DNA from: UBA5862 sp002408105
GTDB taxonomy: Bacteria > Pseudomonadota > Gammaproteobacteria > Pseudomonadales > UBA5862
Length of the DNA stretch: 9,998 nt
NCBI GenBank assembly: GCA_034189125.1
Contig: JAXHVB010000105.1
Coordinates: 1-9,998, forward strand
Direction of reading: 5' to 3'
A program made the position numbers and the translations under genes. The notes below the pieces were generated by a model. The model was not told where the DNA came from. It was given only the letters and a program-made list of their open reading frames with translations, and ran no database searches. The stretch's first letter is position 1. Each line of letters opens with the position of its first letter. Positions 7,308 through 9,998 of this stretch are shown piece after piece.

Positions 7308-8747
7308 TTAACGACCATAGTTGTCTTCATACCGGACGATGTCGTCTTCTCCGAGGTACGCACCAGACTGCACCTCAATCAATTCCAGCGGCACTTTGCC
7401 TGGATTGGCCAACCGGTGGGTTTCGCCCAAAGGAATGTAGGTCGATTCGTTTTCCGACAGCAGGAAGGTTTCACTTCCTCGGGTGACCTCTGCCGTTCCC
7501 TTGACAACGATCCAGTGCTCAGCGCGGTGGTAGTGCATCTGAAGAGACAAGGATGCGCCTGGGCTGACGATGATGCATTTGACCTGATAGCGGTCGGAAC
7601 CGCCAATGCCTTCGTAACTTCCCCAGGGGCGTGCGACGCGGCGGTGCAATCTGGCCTCGCTGCGCTGCAGATCGCGCAGCTGTCCAACGATGGATTTGAC
7701 GTCTTGCACCCGGTCGCGCCGAGCGACCAAAAGCGCATCCGCAGTGTCCACCACCACGCAGTCTTCAAGCCCGATGGTGGCGATCAGGCGCCCATCGGCA
7801 CGCAAATAGCAGTTGCGGGTATCGCTCGAAAGCACGTCGCCATACACCACGTTGCCATCCTCGTCCTGTGCTCCGATCTCCCACAGCGCCGACCAGGATC
7901 CGACGTCGCTCCAACCCGCATCAAGCGGGATCACAACACCCGCATCCGTGTGTTCCATGACTGCGTAGTCGATGGAGTCGCTCGGAGAAGCGGAAAATGC
8001 CTCCTGGTCAGCCCGGATAAAATCGAGGTCCCGCGTGGAAGCCTCAATGGCGCGCCGGCAAGCACTGCGCATCGCTGGAGCAAAACGCTCTACTTCTGCC
8101 AAATAGGTGGAAGCACCGAACAAGAACATTCCACTGTTCCAGTAGTAGTCACCCGACTTGATATAAGACTCGGCTGTCGCGGCATCGGGTTTTTCAACAA
8201 ATTCGGCAATGGGTCGCACAACATCAACCTTGCCCGCGGGCGCGCCCGAACGAATGTAGCCGTACCCAGTTTCAGGAGCACTTGGGACGATCCCGAAAGT
8301 CACCAGCCGCCCAGCCAGCGCAGCCTCAACACCCACCTCAACCGCCGCGACGAATTTTGGGCCATCCAGAATGACGTGGTCTGCTGGAAGAACCAGCAAT
8401 ATCGGGTCGTCATCGGGCCACAAACGCTGCGCTTCTTCAGCAGCCAAGACCGCGGCAGGTGCAGTATTGCGTCCGATCGGTTCCAGCACTATTGCAGCAG
8501 GTCGAATACCAAGCTGGCGCAATTGCTCCGCCACCATGAAGCGGTGCTCCTCGTTGCACACCACAATGGGATTGGCACAGTCCGAGATGCCCTCCAACCG
8601 ATGGGCCGTGTCTTGCAGCAGCGTGGATTCGTTCACCAAGGGGAGAAGCTGCTTTGGATGCAGCTCACGCGATAGCGGCCAGAGGCGAGTGCCTGACCCA
8701 CCAGACAGTATGACCGGGACCAGCAACGGCGTGGGAGTGCGTGGCAT
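7308..8747 (-). CDS. manC: Mannose-1-phosphate guanylyltransferase / mannose-6-phosphate isomerase (bifunctional)
   Basis: This is a cytoplasmic enzyme making GDP-mannose: the C-terminal type II phosphomannose isomerase converts fructose-6-P to mannose-6-P, and the N-terminal domain joins mannose-1-P with GTP. The 479 residues fit the AlgA/CpsB/XanB/ManC family (about 470-480). The nucleotidyltransferase signature is LSGGSGTRLWPLSRELHPKQ (14-33). The sugar-phosphate motif FVEKP is at 183-187, followed by YYWNSGMFLF. The isomerase cupin begins near RPWGSYE. Its metal-site motif is QMHYHRAEHW (403-412: H405, H407, E410), followed by GETHR. The phosphomannomutase needed between the two reactions is not in this window. 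ATG 8747 has AAGGA 10 bases upstream. GDP-mannose could feed mannose, fucose, rhamnose or mannuronate units, so the polymer cannot be named. Confidence 0.96.
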   Translation of the reverse strand: MPRTPTPLLVPVILSGGSGTRLWPLSRELHPKQLLPLVNESTLLQDTAHRLEGISDCANPIVVCNEEHRFMVAEQLRQLGIRPAAIVLEPIGRNTAPAAVLAAEEAQRLWPDDDPILLVLPADHVILDGPKFVAAVEVGVEAALAGRLVTFGIVPSAPETGYGYIRSGAPAGKVDVVRPIAEFVEKPDAATAESYIKSGDYYWNSGMFLFGASTYLAEVERFAPAMRSACRRAIEASTRDLDFIRADQEAFSASPSDSIDYAVMEHTDAGVVIPLDAGWSDVGSWSALWEIGAQDEDGNVVYGDVLSSDTRNCYLRADGRLIATIGLEDCVVVDTADALLVARRDRVQDVKSIVGQLRDLQRSEARLHRRVARPWGSYEGIGGSDRYQVKCIIVSPGASLSLQMHYHRAEHWIVVKGTAEVTRGSETFLLSENESTYIPLGETHRLANPGKVPLELIEVQSGAYLGEDDIVRYEDNYGR

Positions 8748-8757
8748 GAAGTGGTTG

Positions 8758-8762
8758 TCCTT
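8758..8762 (-). promoter_or_regulatory. Ribosome binding site of manC
   Basis: AAGGA on the minus strand, 10 bases before ATG 8747, in the 50-base cysC-manC gap. Confidence 0.5.
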
Positions 8763-8797
8763 GTTTTGAGAAGAACAGGTGTTTGGGCCTGGACAGG

Positions 8798-9430
8798 TCA
8801 GTCAGCGGCGTCCAGAGCCAATGGGACTGAAAGACGCGGCTGCAGGTAGTCGATCACCCGTTTAACACTTTGCTCCAGAGGTTGTGACGCAGTATCGACG
8901 ATCAACTCGGGTTTTTCTGGCGGTTCATATGGCGATGAGATCCCAGTGAAGTTGTCGATTGCACCTTCCCGGGCTTTGCGATACAGCCCCTTCACGTCGC
9001 GCTGCTCACACTTTTCCAAGGGACAGTCGCAGTAAACCTCAATAAAGTCTCCATGCGGCAAGATGTTGCGCACCCGTTGCCGGTCGGCCCGAAAGGGTGA
9101 AATGAACGCAGTCAGTACGATCACGCCTGCTTCCAGAAACAGTTTGCTGACCTCGCCGATTCTTCGGATGTTTTCAACCCGGTCTTCCTCTCCAAACCCC
9201 AGGTCACCACAGAGCCCATGCCTCACATTGTCTCCGTCCAGCACATAGGTTCGAGCACCGCGGGCAAACAGCTCTTGCTCCACAGCGTGGCTGAGAGTGG
9301 ATTTCCCCGATCCAGAAAGACCGGTAAACCACAACACCATGCCTCGATGTCCGTTCTGTTGCTGCCGCAGGTCTCGGGTGATGGCGGCTTTGTGCCACAC
9401 CACGTTGTTGCTCTTTGGCGCGTCGCTCAT
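8798..9430 (-). CDS. cysC: Adenylylsulfate (APS) kinase
   Basis: CysC phosphorylates APS at the 3' position with ATP to give PAPS, the sulfate donor for PAPS reductase and for sulfotransferases. The 210 residues match stand-alone CysC (E. coli 201). The Walker A loop GLSGSGKST is at 37-45 after VLWFT. DGDNVRHGL is at 65-73, followed by LGFGEEDRVENIRRIGEV. TAFISPFRADR (107-117) holds the conserved Ser (S111), and GLYRKAREGAIDNFTGISSPYEPP follows in pieces near 148-171. All expected kinase residues are present, so it should be active, unlike the CysN tail. The frame is open further upstream, but ATG 9430 with AGAGAGG 5 bases away and family length fix the start. It lies between a HAD-like gene and manC rather than beside cysDN. 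Confidence 0.97.
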   Translation of the reverse strand: MSDAPKSNNVVWHKAAITRDLRQQQNGHRGMVLWFTGLSGSGKSTLSHAVEQELFARGARTYVLDGDNVRHGLCGDLGFGEEDRVENIRRIGEVSKLFLEAGVIVLTAFISPFRADRQRVRNILPHGDFIEVYCDCPLEKCEQRDVKGLYRKAREGAIDNFTGISSPYEPPEKPELIVDTASQPLEQSVKRVIDYLQPRLSVPLALDAAD

Positions 9431-9435
9431 GCCTA

Positions 9436-9442
9436 CCTCTCT
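9436..9442 (-). promoter_or_regulatory. Ribosome binding site deciding the cysC start
   Basis: AGAGAGG on the minus strand, 5 bases before ATG 9430. It rules against the longer open frame reaching 9568, whose 46 extra residues overlap the HAD-like gene and do not resemble CysC. Confidence 0.7.
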
Positions 9443-9473
9443 AGGGGCTCTGTGACTTGGGCTAAGTGCGGGT

Positions 9474-9920
9474 TCAAGGCAGTTTGGTTTGGCGGCGCGG
9501 GGGCACAGCATGCAGCGGCTCACCCCGGTTGGTTTGCACCGCAACGCACCGGTCATCCCACAATTCAATCATGGCATAGTCTTTCTTGTCGGTCACAGAC
9601 AGTTGACCAAGGCCATGGCGCTGCAGCCAGATCTCGACAAAACGCCGGTGGCGCGGATGGCCCGCCCGCGCGGTGACCACACGCACCTCGATGCCTTCCG
9701 ACACCCACTGCCGCACCCGATCCAGCATCGCCGGCACAGGTTCCCCAATGAACTCCGGGCCAAGCCATAGGTCGTACTCAGCCAAAGTCCCGTCCAGGTC
9801 AACCCCGATCCAGCCAGCGCTCGTCCCAGAATCCAGGTTGCGCCGCCGCCACAAAGCCGCCAGACGCGCGCGCAAGCCGCGCCGAACCGAATTGTCCTGG
9901 TTACGAGTTGACACGCTCAC
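9474..9920 (-). CDS. Small HAD-superfamily phosphatase-like protein
   Basis: A 148-residue protein with HAD phosphohydrolase motifs: motif I IGVDLDGTLAEYD (D41 nucleophile, D43 acid/base), motif II VVTAR (T83), probable motif III Lys in TDKKDY (K112/K113) and motif IV ELWDDR (D123, D124). There is no room for a large cap domain, so it is a minimal HAD fold. This suggests a macromolecular or bulky substrate, or an oligomer that covers the site. The first 30 residues are basic (RRGLRARLAALWRRR) and precede the fold. No membrane segment is seen. The start is GTG 9920; GTG 9914 is possible, no strong Shine-Dalgarno sequence is visible, and an in-frame stop lies just upstream. It ends 43 bases before cysC, so it is probably in the same transcript. 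The substrate is unknown. Proteins of this type are commonly left as hypothetical. Confidence 0.8.
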   Translation of the reverse strand: MSVSTRNQDNSVRRGLRARLAALWRRRNLDSGTSAGWIGVDLDGTLAEYDLWLGPEFIGEPVPAMLDRVRQWVSEGIEVRVVTARAGHPRHRRFVEIWLQRHGLGQLSVTDKKDYAMIELWDDRCVAVQTNRGEPLHAVPPRRQTKLP

Positions 9921-9958
9921 TGGCCCATCGGTTGTTCACCCAGCCCCTATCAAGGCAC

Positions 9959-9971
9959 GCGGCGCTGCCGC
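9959..9971 (-). terminator. Small GC hairpin after the right-edge gene
   Basis: GCGGC (9959-9963) and GCCGC (9967-9971) form a 5-bp stem with a 3-base loop, 3 bases past the stop codon of the gene at the right edge. No T-run follows on the minus strand, so this is a weak candidate. It may not block read-through into the HAD-like gene. Confidence 0.25.
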
Positions 9972-9974
9972 ACA

Positions 9975-9998
9975 TCAGTTGGTGATGGTGTACTTCTG
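9975..9998 (-). CDS. 3' end of an unidentified gene at the right edge
   Basis: Reading the minus strand from the right edge gives QKYTITN and a TGA at 9975-9977. Only seven residues are visible, so no family can be assigned. The reason to suspect a gene is the 54-base spacing to the HAD-like gene on the same strand. A chance open frame this short is quite possible. Confidence 0.3.
   Translation of the reverse strand, partial: QKYTITN

Noticed and set aside
6771..8675. A 634-codon open frame on the plus strand opposite manC and ugd
   Set aside because: It lies antisense across two clearly identified genes, spans their gap and shows no recognisable motif. Long antisense frames are expected in GC-rich DNA with biased codon use.
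9431..9568. N-terminal extension of cysC by 46 residues
   Set aside because: It overlaps the HAD-like gene in another frame, does not resemble CysC, and a good Shine-Dalgarno sequence sits right before ATG 9430.

Overview
This window looks like chromosomal DNA from a GC-rich (roughly 60% by eye) gammaproteobacterium, perhaps a marine or halotolerant one. The evidence is the gene types and the close resemblance of CysD and of the CysN core to their enterobacterial and pseudomonad relatives. The genus cannot be read from this. No mobile element, tRNA, rRNA or CRISPR array was seen.

Left part, plus strand: the tail of an unidentified gene, then a 986-residue M16C (presequence-protease-like) zinc metallopeptidase (156-3116), then cysD (3232-4143) and cysN (4208-5869), the two subunits of ATP sulfurylase. 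CysN carries about 120 extra C-terminal residues. They look like a shrunken APS-kinase domain that has lost its ATP-binding loop.

Middle: the plus-strand cysDN genes converge on a minus-strand cluster. The 85-base gap and the end of ugd hold two substantial hairpins (5862-5910 and 5923-5972) that probably end transcription from the two sides.

Right part, minus strand, read from right to left: the last codons of an unidentified gene (9975-9998), a small HAD-type phosphatase-like protein (9474-9920), stand-alone APS kinase cysC (8798-9430), a bifunctional mannose-1-phosphate guanylyltransferase/phosphomannose isomerase (7308-8747) and UDP-glucose 6-dehydrogenase (5955-7262). The gaps are 43 to 54 bases, so these are probably one transcript.

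Together, CysDN makes APS and CysC makes PAPS. ManC makes GDP-mannose and Ugd makes UDP-glucuronate. Placing cysC in the nucleotide-sugar cluster, with cysDN facing it, suggests (inference) that PAPS may feed both sulfate assimilation and sulfation of an exopolysaccharide or capsule. No sulfotransferase, glycosyltransferase or PAPS reductase lies inside the window to prove this.
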